Below are positions 1 through 11,757 of a stretch of DNA of 64,000 nucleotides, in pieces. The position numbers and the translations under genes are program-made. The notes beneath the pieces are model-generated. The model was given only the letters and a program-made list of their open reading frames with translations. It had not been told where the DNA came from and ran no database searches. Positions within the stretch are counted from its first letter, which is position 1; each line of letters starts with the position of its first letter. Source of the stretch: Sthenelais limicola (lineage: Eukaryota; Annelida; Polychaeta; Phyllodocida; Sigalionidae); NCBI GenBank assembly GCA_942159475.1, contig OW804097.1, positions 9,674,202 through 9,738,201 of the forward strand. Reading direction: 5' to 3'.

Positions 1-41
1 CCCCACCACTCCTCCATAACTCCTCCACGGGCCCTATATAG

Positions 42-182
42 ATGGAACCAAGCAAGGGGGAAGTCTGTACACTTGTTATTGACCGAGGGAGCGCGGGAAG
101 ATAGAGGGCGTTAGCCCGAGATCTTCTGCGCTCCCGAGGTCACTAACAAGTGTACAGACTTCACCCGAGCTTTGTTCCATAT
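42..182. repeat. Long imperfect inverted repeat (hairpin)
   Basis: The arms are about 42-101 and 121-182 with a loop of about 20 nt. The core arm AAGTCTGTACACTTGTTA (61-78) pairs perfectly with its copy ending at 161, and pairing continues through GAGGGAGCGC against GCGCTCCCGA. It may be a fold-back transposon or a structured terminus. The GC-rich stem stands out from the AT-rich surroundings. Confidence 0.8.
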
Positions 183-470
183 TTATTACACCCCATTAAT
201 AAATAAAAAATATAATTAATTAAAAATAAAAGAAGTAATTTAAGTTTTTGGTGGACCTACTTGTTGTATGCGCCAAGGGTGACATAACTCACATGTTATG
301 CACCACTTTGACCAAGTGTGACATACAATGCTGAAGGTATAGGAAGCAACATCACAGGGGTGTAATAAAATGAGCCCCCATCCACACCACTATAGACTCA
401 TGGTGAATAACTAGTGTACCAACTCACAGTTGGTCAACAATTAATGTATTAATCAAATGATAAATTATAT

Positions 471-668
471 GGGTCAGATTTTCAGAAAATGTACAATTCA
501 ACTTCACCAATCTTCTCAATTAACCCAAATTCGGATAAATATTATGTAATTGGCCTCTAATACAATACAAAAAATTAGACGAAAATAAAGTTCAGTTATT
601 AGTCAGATTTTCAGAAAATGTACAGTTGGCAGCTGTACACATTTAGTAAATTCTGCTAAATTAGGCTC
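471..668. mobile_element. Family A fragments (two pieces)
   Basis: A right-end piece in inverted orientation starts GGGTCAGATTTTCAGAAAAT at 471. A left-end piece starts near 601 with GTCAGATTTTCAGAAAATG and carries the GGCAGCTGTACACATTTAGT stretch. Confidence 0.7.
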
Positions 669-1200
669 CACCTCCATATGGACAAAAGAATGCATTCATT
701 TGTTAAATTGTATGATTTCGGATTGTATGTATTTTTATCAGATTGTATGTATTTCTTTTGATAATTTTATTTCGACTTAATGTCGTGAGAACATATTTTC
801 ATGAGATACAATCAAAAGGGTAAAATAGTTCACAATACGATACTTTTTACAGATGGTAAATAATAATGTTTTGCATAGCCATGATCTTTCCCTAGCCATG
901 ACTTCTATCATGTATAATTGATACCCAAGTGATATAGAATAACCTGGGATGAGTTGGATTTCTACACTAGAATGTGTTTGTTATTTTTAACAATTTCTCA
1001 CAAATCACAATACATTGTATAAGTCCAGTAGGAAGACCTGCAGGTTGCAGACTCTGTGAGCTTTGTGTCGATGTACTTGTACAAAAAGGAAATAAAATCT
1101 AGTCATATACTTTATATTATATGGTTTGAGCGTGAGGATGAAGGTGTCGGCACATTACTATTTACACCCTCACCTCCCCCATACAATATACACATGTGGT

Positions 1201-1435
1201 GGGTGAAGTCGCCAAAAAATGTACAATTCACCTTCGCCAATTCTCTCAAATAACCCAAATTTAAGACAAAAATATAGTTCAAAATGCAGTTCAACCTAAC
1301 CAAACAGATTGCTAGAACCAATGCAATGTCGAATATACTCAAATTTTCCTGGTATTGACCAAATTGCAGCTTAATTTAGCAGCATTTACTAAATGTGTAC
1401 AGCTGCCAATTGTACATTTTCTGAAAATCTGACCC
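1201..1435 (-). mobile_element. Family A element
   Basis: About 235 bp. The left terminus is the variant GGGTGAAGTCGCCAAAAAAT and the right terminus TTTTCTGAAAATCTGACCC. It is full length in inverted orientation, and its flanks do not match. Confidence 0.8.
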
Positions 1436-1523
1436 ATACCCTCATCTCCCATGGACACACCTCGCCTATACAATATACGCACATTCCTAGCGTTAGACCA
1501 CTGTTGCAATATCTTTACAATAT

Positions 1524-1931
1524 GTGATCCGTTTTAGGAAAATGAGTCATAAGTTGCAAAAATGATATTTTTTAAAATGTTTATTTCATACGATCACTTT
1601 ATTGGAATGTTCTGATTTTTGGGGAGTCCATTACCTATCATTACGTCAGCCGATGTATCAAATTTCAGGATAATCTATGTAATATATCCTCTCGTTTTAA
1701 AGGTCCTCAAATGGAGTACATTTAGTTACTTTACTGGTTAATGCTCCCCAGAAATATTGCAAAATTTTCTCTTCAAAAATAAAAATATCAAACTTAAAAT
1801 CTGGAAATACTTATTAGATTATTAGAGTGTTTACTATCATTGAAATCGACTTGGTCTCATCTTTTCAAATATGGTGATATCTCAAAATCCATTTTTTGCG
1901 ACTTATGACTCATTTTCTTGAAACACATCAC
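1524..1931 (+). mobile_element. Family B element with ATAT target duplication
   Basis: The terminal inverted repeat (about 38 bp) starts GTGATCCGTTTTAGGAAAAT and is mirrored by the end reading ...AAACACATCAC. ATAT occurs at 1520-1523 and 1932-1935. It is about 408 bp with no coding capacity. Confidence 0.88.
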
Positions 1932-2128
1932 ATATAGTAGCTAAATGTGGAGCCTGGGTGAACCTACCACTTCTAGCGTGGACAAACAATATAATTTGAG
2001 TTAACTTGGGACCGGCAAATGTATATTTAGAGGACGATTGTTATGCCTTAAATTAGGGATTTCGCATTTTAAAAATAGATTAACATTCAGTCAGAAGAGT
2101 TGGGCGGGCGTGGTGAAATGTAAAATAT

Positions 2129-2165
2129 GGGTCAGATTTTCAGAAAATGTACAATTGGCAGCTGT
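2129..2165 (+). mobile_element. Family A end fragment
   Basis: GGGTCAGATTTTCAGAAAAT followed by GTACAATTGGCAGCTGT, then unrelated sequence. Confidence 0.65.
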
Positions 2166-2379
2166 TTCTTAACTAATATCAAATGTGTGACTTGTGAGAT
2201 AGAGATAATTCTGAAGGTCACTAACTTTAGCAAAGTAGGTAAATTCAGTTAAATCTACTCCTTAGAATAACCTCAGATATACATTCAATACACAGTATTG
2301 AAATACTGTGTATACGACTACCAACGCTAAGCATCCGCAAAATTAGAAGGATTCTAACCCAGGGTTCTTGTCGAAAATA

Positions 2380-2960
2380 AATTGAGAAACATTGATGTCA
2401 ATTTTTCAAAATATTGATCAATATTTTGTGACTTGTGACTCATTTTCCTTTAACACATCTCTGGATTGCAAACCTTGCAAAGTTTGCAATATTTCTCGAT
2501 GGGCAATAACCAGTAAAGTAACAAAATACATAGGATGACCTTAAAAGGCAAGGACATATATTTAATACAATGTCCTGAAAATTGATACATAGATTCATAT
2601 GACTAACAGCGCTATACCCTGCAAATATCAGAACATTTCAATTTGTCTATTCATATGGGTATCCCACAATGCATTGCTAGTATTATGACCCCTATATAAG
2701 GACTGATTCCCCGCGAACAAAGCATTATTGTATACGGCACCCCTGAGGAAGGATACTAAGCTATGCGAAATGTTGGGCACAATAAAAATACACATTCCAA
2801 AACCCACGAATCCATCGTTCCTCCTCGCAATAAGCGACCACCAAGTTCATCTGGTTTTCAAGCCTAGTTAGTAGTGCAAAATCCCACTATTATTTCAATA
2901 AAGGGATCTTGTAAATAAAACACTGAGAAATATCATTGTTGCCCCTTGTGATTCATTAAT
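2380..2960. mobile_element. Family B, decayed copy with an insertion
   Basis: An end fragment (ATTTTGTGACTTGTGACTC, to about 2460) is followed by internal B sequence at 2480-2642 and 2900-2960. The break between the last two is a separate 249-bp insertion. Confidence 0.65.
2643..2891 (+). mobile_element. 249-bp insertion with 8-bp target duplication
   Basis: ATTTCAAT occurs at 2635-2642 and 2892-2899, and B-family sequence runs continuously across the gap. Near its middle is CCCTGAGGAAGG followed by GCGAAATGTTGGGC and AATAAAAA, resembling the 3' tails of Penelope-like and related retroelements. No coding sequence. Confidence 0.65.
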
Positions 2961-3087
2961 TGCTCTGTATTACACAAATCGGCCAAACTTTGCAGCCAAA
3001 CTAAGCACTTTCCATTTCACAAATCTGCCAACTTTGCACCCAGACTAACCTATGTCCATTTCTTGTATCTTGCAGCCGAACGTCAGA

Positions 3088-3301
3088 ATGCCAGTGTTAG
3101 GAGGGCAGGATGTTGCGGCGCGGTTGCGGCGCGGCGTGGAGGAGGTTGCGGCGGCCGTAACGCAAGGCGTTGCGGGCGCGGCTGCGGACGTAACGGAGGC
3201 CGCAGGAGGCGAATCTGGCACCGCAGGGCCGCAAACAACCGAGAAAACAGTGGGCGACAAGATGAAAGAGGCGCTCATGAAGGAGTTGGACAAACTGCCT
3301 C
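3088..3301 (+). CDS. syt1: Syt1 N-terminal exon N1 (lumenal domain, non-glycosylatable form)
   Basis: The exon gives residues 1-71 plus the first base of codon 72. I chose the ATG at 3088 because it is the first one after a good acceptor (pyrimidine-rich tract and TTGCAG ending at 3075), so 3076-3087 would be 5' UTR. The donor C|GTAAGT follows 3301. The peptide is rich in Ala, Val and Gly, contains no Asn at all and so has no N-glycosylation sequon, and ends in a Lys/Glu-rich amphipathic stretch finishing DKLP. The split codon c+tg reads Leu and leads directly into PMWAII of the membrane exon. A short lumenal segment ending in a charged helix just before the membrane fits invertebrate synaptotagmin-1. 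GC content is much higher than in the surrounding DNA. An alternative reading frame over the same stretch is an Arg/Gly-rich shadow. Confidence 0.85.
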
Positions 3302-3412
3302 GTAAGTGGAATATTTTAGTTTTTATTATTTATGTCATTTTTGTCTTATTTTGAAGTATTTGTGTTACAATTTGCAGCTGGCGGTCTCCCGGTGGACTTA
3401 TTCTTCTGTATA

Positions 3413-3720
3413 TTATAGGTCTCCATGGCGACGTAAAGTTAATATTTTGTGGGTTTTCTGTATAGGTCTCCACAGCGAAGTATGGTTAAGATTTTGTGGG
3501 TTTTCTATATAGGTCTCCACGACAAAGTAAGGTTTATATTTTGTGGGTTTTCTGTATAGGTCTCCACTGCGAAGTATGGTTAAGATTTTGTGGGTTTTCT
3601 ATATAGGTCTTCACGACAAAGTAAGGTTTATATTTTGTGCGTTTTCTATTATAGGTCTCCACGACAAATTAAGGTTAACATTTTGTGGATTTCTATATTA
3701 TATATAGGTCTCCATAGCAA
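3413..3720 (+). repeat. 47-bp minisatellite just after exon N1
   Basis: About 6.5 units, each beginning ATAGGTCTCCA and containing TTTTGTGGGTTTTCTATATA. They start about 110 bp after the N1 donor. Confidence 0.85.
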
Positions 3721-5000
3721 CCATCTTTTGTGGAAAGGAGTTTTAGGGATCCTGAAAAGAAATCACACAAAATGTTTTCCATGAAAGGCACTGGAAAAAG
3801 CTCATACTTATTTGTTATATTATTAATTATTGTGGTTTTTTTTAAAGGAATTGTTGTTAAAATGCTTTGTTAAAATGAGCAGCTATGGCTTTGTCATAGC
3901 TTACTGGGTCGTTGTGCCATGGAAAAAGGAAAGTTTGGGTCATATCTGTCTTCCTTCTTTGTGATATCCTAAGGAAAGGTTTTGAGAAAATTGTAACTAG
4001 GATATTTGCGAGTTTTCAGGAGTCCTATTGTCTGAATTACTTGTTTTATTCACTCTTAATTTGTTTCAAAAACTGTTTTTCTCTTTAGATTATTGGGATT
4101 ATTTTAAAATATTTTCTTAGTTGGTATTGTTAAGGTGTGAATGGAAGAATAGCAAACGAACGTGTGGTCTTCGTGAGAAGAACTAAGCAACTGATTTAAT
4201 GAATAATGAGATATTATAATTAATGGGTGATAATTAGATAGATAATGAGGTTACACAATGTTACGTAATGTTACATAACAGTATATATCACCAAGGACAC
4301 AACCATTTGTTTTCTCTTCTGACAAAGAGTTAAGCAAAATGCTAAAAGAAGATTTGATGGAAAAAAACACGAAAACTTTCTCAAATTCAATCTGCAGTAA
4401 TTGTCGTCTGCTAGTCACTGGTTGCCAGCGTCTGGCCTGCATTCTTGCTGAGTCAGCTTTATTTGTCCAACAATTAGTTCAACGATTGATAGATTCTTGG
4501 AGACAGTTTGAAATCTTTAGATTCTAAGACTTGATGGCAAAAACTGCGATTCACTAGCAGTCTTGTTGGATTGTGAGATGACTAATTTAGTCTTTATAAT
4601 TATTATTAGATCGGTTTAATAACGCTGTGAAGTTTTAAAGTAAACCTTGTATTTTTATTTAGAAAATTCAGTGCGCACCTAGCGGCCAAGGTCAAGGTCA
4701 CTCATTAACATATCCGTGCTATTCTAAGGTTGGAAAGGAATCCTTGAATTTCTTGAATATTATTACACATTTTGATGAAGTTTTTTTTAAAAATTTCATT
4801 TGAGACCAATACATCATTGAAATAGATTAATAGAAATAACGCAGTCTCATTTATAATTAGGTTCATCTGTCATGTCATATCTTTTCTCATATTTGTGTGC
4901 ATCATTTTATTTTACCTCATTCCATGATAAACTGACTCGATTATTAGTGTAGTTGATCTCGGGTCAGGAACAGGGTAAAAAACGGGAATAATCCAGACCT

Positions 5001-5029
5001 TATATCATATCATATCATATCATATCATA
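5001..5029 (+). repeat. ATATC pentanucleotide microsatellite
   Basis: Five to six uninterrupted CATAT units. Confidence 0.85.
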
Positions 5030-5053
5030 AATAGAGCGTTTCCACGGTTTGTA

Positions 5054-5260
5054 TGGGTCAGGCCTTCTGAAAATGTACAATGGGCAGCTCTACACATTAA
5101 GTACATTCTGCTTAATACGGCTGCCTACTGAATATATTTGATATTGCTTTCATCCGATGAATATATTTGGTTATCTTCAAGTGTTTTAACCTCATTTTTT
5201 CTCCAATAAATTTGGATAATTTGAGAGAATTAGTGAAGGCGAATTGTACTCTTTTTTTAA
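5054..5260 (+). mobile_element. Family A element, degenerate
   Basis: It starts GGGTCAGGCCTTCTGAAAAT and retains the GGCAGCTCTACACATT and AGTGAAGGCGAATTGTAC blocks of the family. The right terminus is lost. Confidence 0.65.
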
Positions 5261-5434
5261 TTATAAATATGTTCCTATAATAGGAAAGCACCGTATAGTA
5301 AACCGCTAGTAACTGCCCATATAATAGCAAGGGTTTAACAGCGGTTTTACAACAGACCAAAGATGGATGTTTTGGCCATTTGCCAAGTTGCTTTTTCCAG
5401 AAATGGTCGAGAAAAACTGAGTCGATCATTCAAA

Positions 5435-5862
5435 GCCTCTCCTGCCAATATATCAATACTTGATGGATCGACACAACCTGCTGAGCACAGCTATTACAGT
5501 CTAGGCTCAGAGCTGAGAGACTCCCTTCAAACTGAGGGAAAGTCTCTCCTGCCAATATATCAATACTTGATGGATCGACACAACCTGCTGAGCACAGCTA
5601 TTACAGTCTAGGCTCAGAGCTGAGAGATTCCCTTCAAACTGAGGGAAAGCCTCTCCTGCCAATACATCAATACTTGATGGATCGACACAACCTGCTGAGC
5701 ACAGCTATTACAGTCTAGGCTCAGAGCTGAGAGAGTCCCTTCAAACTGAGGGAAAGCCTCCTGCCAATATATCAATACTTGATGGATCGACACAACCTGC
5801 TGAGCACAGCTATTACAGTCTAGGCTCAGAGCTCAGAGAGTCCCTTCAAACTGAGGGAAACC
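5435..5862 (+). repeat. 107-bp tandem array, four units
   Basis: Units start at about 5435, 5542, 5649 and 5756, each with CTGCCAATATATCAATACTT and CTAGGCTCAGAGCTGAGAGA. The second half of the unit is the left end of family D. Confidence 0.9.
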
Positions 5863-6005
5863 TCTAGAAACCACAAAATGCCATTATAATCCCATTAGGG
5901 CCGCAAATCCCATTAGGACGCCTACTCCAGGGCGGAAAAACCATTAGCGTAGTATATACGCACTGACATACCATTCTTATCTGATCTGAGAGGCTATGAG
6001 CCTAG
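5820..6005 (+). mobile_element. Family D element
   Basis: 186 bp bounded by CTAGGCTCAGAGCTCAGAG and the mirrored GGCTATGAGCCTAG. It contains TCCCATTAGGACGCCTACTC. Its left end is shared with the tandem array that leads into it. Confidence 0.65.
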
Positions 6006-6238
6006 ATTGATTATATATACAGACTATAAACAGTTAAAAACGTTAAAAAACGTTAATAAAAAGTTTGCTTCTAGTTTTAGCCAAGTGCTCAAGACCTGTA
6101 TCAATGAATCGATGATCACAATTGATTGGTTTTACTTCCTCAAGTGAGAGTTATTGATTCTGCGGTCTATGTTTAGCTGGAGTGTAGGGGGGGGGGTGTA
6201 TCGGTGGATTATTGGTAATCACGCAGATATACTAATAT

Positions 6239-6411
6239 GTGATGTGTCACAGGGAAATGAGTCACAAGTAGCAAACAATGGATTTCGAGATTATCATCAC
6301 TTTGAAAAGATGAGATCAAGCCGATTCCAATGATAGTAAACACTAGGTGCATCTAATAAGGATGTATATTTCTTATGCATGAAAAACATGTTTACAATAT
6401 TTCTTGATAAA
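6239..6411 (-). mobile_element. Family B fragment
   Basis: It keeps the terminal GTGATGTGTCACAGGGAAAT and the GATGAGATCAAGCCGATTCC block. The other end is missing. Confidence 0.75.
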
Positions 6412-7159
6412 AATATGTGTATCGTCTACATATTTAAACAGTTAAATCTACGCATATCAAATCAAGTTCATGATTGTTTTCATTTTGTGGACGCTAAGGT
6501 GCAAACTTTCTCCACAGGCTGGTAGCGACCTCTTCAGTGCAGATCTGGTACTGAACCTACCTGTAGTTTCTCCACCTTTTTACGCCTCAGTGCCTTCACT
6601 CTCCCCCCTCTCCCCCCACCCCTCTCTCCCCGTCACGCATTCCACCGACCTATTTCTGTCATCTGAATACTTGCACCACATACACACACGGCCTCTCCCC
6701 AGCCACTGTGGTGGCCGTAACGTTATACCTTACGTACGGAGGAGGCACGTATACAACACGTAACATGGAACGTTAACACCTGCATCCAACCTCCACCACC
6801 TCCAATATACCACCAACTGGAGGAGAAACACTTTATTTACAACAATTTACCACTCAGTGTTCACTTGGAAGTCAGGTATTTTCTCCAGTGTGGGAGGGGT
6901 TGGTCCCTGCCACCCCACCTGTACCCACCTGTACCTCAGGTAGCACCTCACCTGCAAGGATCGAGCCCTCTCTGATCTAAGGTTTGGGTCGGGGCACAAC
7001 ACCTGTGATCACAAGATGATAGGTATGGAACATTAGCTAACATTGGAAGGGACATTACCTTTGGATTACTGTGTATGAGCATATAAGAGGTGTATTCTTC
7101 TACTGGAGACATGTTTGACTTATAAATATATATACATCTGTGAGTGGCAAGCCTGTTTA

Positions 7160-7265
7160 TAGGCTCAGAACCCCCCTTCAAACTGAGGGAAACTTGAGTG
7201 GCCGCGAAATCCCATTAGGACGGTAGTGGTGGTTCCACTCAAGGGCCAGGAAAGCCATTAGTATA
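7160..7265 (+). mobile_element. Family D fragment
   Basis: AGGCTCAGAACCCCCCTTCA and AATCCCATTAGGACGGTAGT match the left half of the element at 5820. Confidence 0.6.
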
Positions 7266-7858
7266 GCGAACTTATTACCCTGTATGTATATATATATATA
7301 CAACGGCCACCCGTCCTGACTATAATTATAGTCACCTTACATGTTTCTATTCATAGAAAAGTGAAATCGGCTGGATTTAGAAACTTCTTCTCTTTAAGTG
7401 GTGCTCTATTTACACAACCCAACCCGTCTGCAGCTACTTGTACCCTTGGATTTAACATATGGATTAAAATCTTCATCATCTCCGTCATTATCCTGTATTT
7501 AGCCATAGAAAAAGGACATTTTCGATGGTTTTCAACGAGAAACTTGTACTTTAGAGTTAAAAACATGGAGTAATTACATTCAAGTTGCTTCAAGTTAGCT
7601 GTCCAGCGATGCATAGCGGATCCCACTAATGCATTACATACAGTTCACCTACTTGAGGGTGTGTTGCCTTCTAGTATCAAAGATTTGACCAGTCACATCC
7701 TATTATATGGTTGTCCTTATATAAACCGATTTCTTGTTAAAGAGAATTGACTATTTAAGGTGTGGTATCAGGCATATCGTACATTGGTTGGTTATATCAG
7801 GGTATCAGGGGGTATCAGGTCACTAAAACCAGTATAACGTTAAATTAGAGCTGTATAA

Positions 7859-8097
7859 GGGCCAGATTTTCAGAAAATGTACAATTGGCAGCTCTACATA
7901 TTTAGTAGATTTTGCTAAATTAAGCCGCAATTTGGTCAGTACTAGGTAAATTCGAGTATATTCGGCATTTATTGCATTGATTCTAGCAATCTGTTTTGTA
8001 AGGTTGAACTGTATTTTGAACTTTATTTTCGTCTGAAATTTGTGTTATTTGAAAGGATTGGTGAAGATGAATTGTGCATTTTCTAGCGACTTCATCC
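7859..8097 (+). mobile_element. Family A element with ATAA target duplication
   Basis: It runs from GGGCCAGATTTTCAG to TTCATCC and is flanked by ATAA at 7855-7858 and 8098-8101. Internal blocks are the family standard. Confidence 0.85.
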
Positions 8098-8137
8098 ATA
8101 AATGTAGGATTAATAGTGGTTATATATTAAAAAAGAT

Positions 8138-8364
8138 GAGTCAAGTCGTCAGAAAATGTACAATTCGCCTTCACCAATCCTCTCATATAACCAAAATTTA
8201 AGACAGAAATGACTTTCAGTTTGACATAACTGAACTGATTGCTTGAATCCAGGCAATACCAAATATACGCAGATATACCTAGTATTGACCATTCTCAGAC
8301 CAATTTAGCAGAATTTGCTAAATATATAGAGTTGCTGATTGTACATTTTCTGACGATCTGACCC
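8138..8364 (-). mobile_element. Family A element with AGAT target duplication
   Basis: It is in inverted orientation and ends TTTTCTGACGATCTGACCC. AGAT occurs at 8134-8137 and 8365-8368. Confidence 0.85.
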
Positions 8365-8862
8365 AGATGTTATAATATAGAAAACACAACGAGGTTTCAT
8401 GGGGCAATATTTGCCAAAATGTAGGCTAAAGGATGACTAACATTATAGGTAAGCAATATAGGGAGAAAATAGAACAAATTCTCAATGGAGAATTTGGTGG
8501 GAATGTCTCTAAATATTACAAATATTTCGTTTCAATTTAAAATAGCCCTGGAACTTAAGACTTGGTTTAATTCGATAAATCGACCAACATCTGACCCTTT
8601 CTATCAATTCTGCTGCAAGAAAATTGTGAAAAATTGTGAAAAGAACATGTTCCTATATTATATAAAGAGCGAGGCTAACCTTGTAACATTGAGTGAATGG
8701 ACGGATCCGCCCTGATCCCATACATTGCATACACCGACTTACCAGGGTATTAGGGTGTATGGAGTCTACCATGGGGCTCTAACTCGCTCCAGTCAATGTT
8801 TAAGCGGTGGTAGTCAATCCCCCCTTAAGCTGTATACATATACCTGATACCTGGATATAGGT

Positions 8863-9097
8863 GGGTCAGATTTTCTGAAAATGTACAATTCGCCTTCACC
8901 AATCCTCTCCAATAACCCACATTTAAGGCAGAAATGAGCTTCAAAATGCAGTTTAACATAACAGAACTGATACTTTAAATCAATGCGATACCAAATATAC
9001 TTAGATATACGCGGTATTCTTCATTTTTCAGCCTAATTTAGGAGAACTTCCTAGATATGTAGAGCTGCCAATTGTACATTTTCTGAAAATCTGACCC
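8863..9097 (-). mobile_element. Family A element with AGGT target duplication
   Basis: It is bounded by GGGTCAGATTTTCTGAAAAT and its inverted counterpart ending CTGACCC. AGGT occurs at 8859-8862 and 9098-9101. Confidence 0.88.
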
Positions 9098-9476
9098 AGG
9101 TATGTATGTGTACAAGGTCTAGTCACAAGAGTCGTTCCACATGATAAACAATTGGCATTTTCTCATTCGGAAAATCAGGATTCAAAAGTCCTTTAGATGT
9201 GATATTAAAGATCCTAATAAACGTGGGAGGGGGGCGGGGGGGGGGGGAGCTAATGATATTGATATTTCAAAATGTTTCAATTCCCCAAATGCAAAGAATT
9301 ATTTCAAGATACAAGTTCAAATGTATTGCAATATATAATATATTAACTGCATAGATGGTCAATATGTATACGACTCCTAATAAACGGGAACATTACCTTG
9401 TAATTCAGGATTTTTTATAAGGAAATTCTGGCAAGAACTGAGTACTTTTCCCAGGAAGGTGCAGCAGACACTAGTC

Positions 9477-9711
9477 GGGTCAGATTTTCAGAAAATGTAC
9501 AATTGGCAGCTGTACACATGTAGTAAATTCTGCTAAATTAGGCTGAAATTTGGTCAATACTAGGTAAACTCGAGTATATTTAGCATTGCATTGATTCTAG
9601 CAATCTGTTTGGTTAGGTTGAACTGTATTTTGAACTTTATTTTCGTCTGAAATTTGGGTTATTTGAGGGGATTGGTGAAAGTATATTGTGCATTTTCTGG
9701 CGACTTCACCC
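9477..9711 (+). mobile_element. Family A element
   Basis: It starts GGGTCAGATTTTCAG and ends with the GACTTCACCC variant terminus. The flanks do not match. Confidence 0.8.
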
Positions 9712-9872
9712 AATAAACCTGAACAATACATGATATATATACATGTTGTATACATGTAGAATAGCAGCTGAAGCTTGATGTAGCCAACACTGGTAGCGAG
9801 GCTATTCTCTGACCCCCTGACGGGCAGAAGTGGAACAACGGATGCCAGAATGTGATACATCGCCCAGATATT

Positions 9873-10097
9873 GGTCCAGAAAATGTACAATCGGCAGCTC
9901 TACACATTTAGGAAATGTTGTTAATTAGGCTGGAAAATGAAGAATACCGGGTATATCTGAGTATATTTCGGACTGTGTTGATTTATAGTATCAGTTCTGT
10001 TATGTTAAACTGTATTTTGAAGCTCATTTCTGTCTTAAATGTGGATTATTTGAAGTATTAGTGAAGTCCAATTGTACATTTTCTGAAGATCTGACCC
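9873..10097 (+). mobile_element. Family A element
   Basis: The left terminus is shortened (GGTCCAGAAAATGTACAATC) and the right end is TTCTGAAGATCTGACCC. Confidence 0.78.
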
Positions 10098-10790
10098 TCA
10101 TAGTATACTTGCCTAGATGTGTCACAGGGGATCTCTACACACCCGGGGGAGGACGGGGGAGAGAAGAGGGAGAGAGAGAGGGCAGAGGGAGAGGGAGAGA
10201 GGGCATAGGGGGAAAGGGAGGAAATACCACCATATATATGCACTGAGATATATAGGCTAACTTCAGTTGCTGTTTTAGAGAGAGAGAGGGAGTGAAAGAG
10301 AGAGAGAAATACCACCATATAATGCACTGAGATATACTAACTACAGTTGCTGCTGTTTTCACACGAGAGAGAATCGATTTCATGGAATTCCATATAGTGC
10401 CTTGGATACGTATATAAGTACGGGTACTGATACTTCCAACTCTTACAGGAAAACTTGTTAAAATATCGACAATTTGTGTACAAGGATGCTGGCAAAGTGA
10501 CAAAGATTGAAACTCATAAAATCACATTAGTTTACCTTTGGAATTTGGTTTTTAGCGCAATTTTAGATTTAGATACTTTTATTCAATCAAGGATTACATT
10601 AAGAAGAAATTCTCCGTGGGCTTGTGGGAGGTTTTCTATCCTTCTTTTGCCTATTTTACAGTGACTTTTTTAAGGATAAGAACAATGTCACTTTGGTTAA
10701 TGACTGAAATTGGAATTTATATTTATTAATGGCATTCATGGATTGATTAATCAATGGGGCATGCAGTTTGCATGGACAATTATCATATAG

Positions 10791-11025
10791 GGGTCAGATA
10801 TTCAGAAAATGCACAATTGGCAGCTGTACACATTTAGTAAATTCTGCAAAATCAGGCTGCAATTTGGTCAATACTAGGTAAATTCGAGTATATTCAGCAT
10901 TGCATTGATTCTAGCAATCTGTTTGGTTAGGTTGAACTGTATTTTAAACTTTATTTTTGTCTGAAATTCGGGTTATTTGAGAGGATTGGTGAAGGTGAAT
11001 TGTGCATTATTTGAAAACCTGACCC
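10791..11025 (+). mobile_element. Family A element
   Basis: 235 bp from GGGTCAGATATTCAG to GAAAACCTGACCC. The flanks are ATAG and ATAT, so the target duplication is nearly matched. Confidence 0.85.
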
Positions 11026-11334
11026 ATATATTGCCTTTGATATGCCTATACGAGTGTCTAGTGTTATATGAATACTCGTAGACTTGTATGCTTGTTGTCA
11101 GGCCATACCCCCCCACCCCCCCCCCACCCCCATCATCGTCAGCACAAGGCGGATATAACATTGGGTTATTACTGTATGCGACTATACGGTGACATTTACA
11201 GACACATATTTACCCAATGGTTGTCGACCCCTGGTAGACTGGTCAATACAAGGGGTATAGGGGTCAGTGCCTCCATACACGACTCCACCCTGGACCACCA
11301 TAGAGAACGGAGAGTTGGTGGTATATGGGTGTAT

Positions 11335-11690
11335 ACAGGGTGAGGAGATAGAGAGAGACAGAGATAGAGAGAGAGGAGATAAGAGACAGACAGAGATAGG
11401 GAGGGAGAGAGAGAGAAGATAGAGATAAGGGAGAGAGAGAGGAGAGAGAGAGGGAGAGAGGAGGAGAGAGAGAAGATAGAGAGAGGGAGATAGAGAGAGA
11501 GGAGATAGAGAGAGACAGACACAGAGAGAGAGGAGATAGAGAGAGGAGATAGAGAGAGGGAGATAGAGAGAGAAGGAGAGATAGGAAGGGAGAGAGAGCA
11601 GATAGGGAGAGAGCAGATAGAGAGAGGGAGGATATATATAAAGAGGAGACATAGAGGAGATTGAGACAGAGAGAGGAGTAAGACAGCCAG
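11335..11690 (+). repeat. Polypurine (GA) tract
   Basis: About 350 bp almost purely A and G, with GAGAGA and GATAGAGA motifs. A smaller GA block lies at 10144-10220. Ser/Leu/Tyr-rich open frames on the other strand are a by-product. Confidence 0.9.
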
Positions 11691-11757
11691 CCAGACAGGG
11701 AGTTTGACCTGTTGTCAGTGTGTGAAGTGTTTGCGGCGGCTCCTTTCATCTTGTACC

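Larger units (their letters stand above)
1..3075. other. Region upstream of exon N1, repeat-rich, no gene seen
   Basis: It contains a long hairpin (42-182), A-family pieces (471-668, 1201-1435, 2129-2165), a full B element (1524-1931), a decayed B copy interrupted by a 249-bp insertion (2643-2891), and AT-rich spacers. Short open frames at 1056-1342 lie inside an A element and are not genes. Promoter or 5' UTR exon sequence for N1 may be here, but nothing singles it out. Confidence 0.6.

Noticed and set aside
3045..3305. Frames on both strands over exon N1 rich in Arg/Gly or Ser/Ala
   Set aside because: They are shadows of the GC-rich N1 coding sequence; only the frame starting at 3088 leads into a phase-matched donor.
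11182..11749. Long Ser/Leu/Tyr-rich frames on the minus strand
   Set aside because: They are translations of the GA tract in all three frames, with no complexity beyond the repeat.
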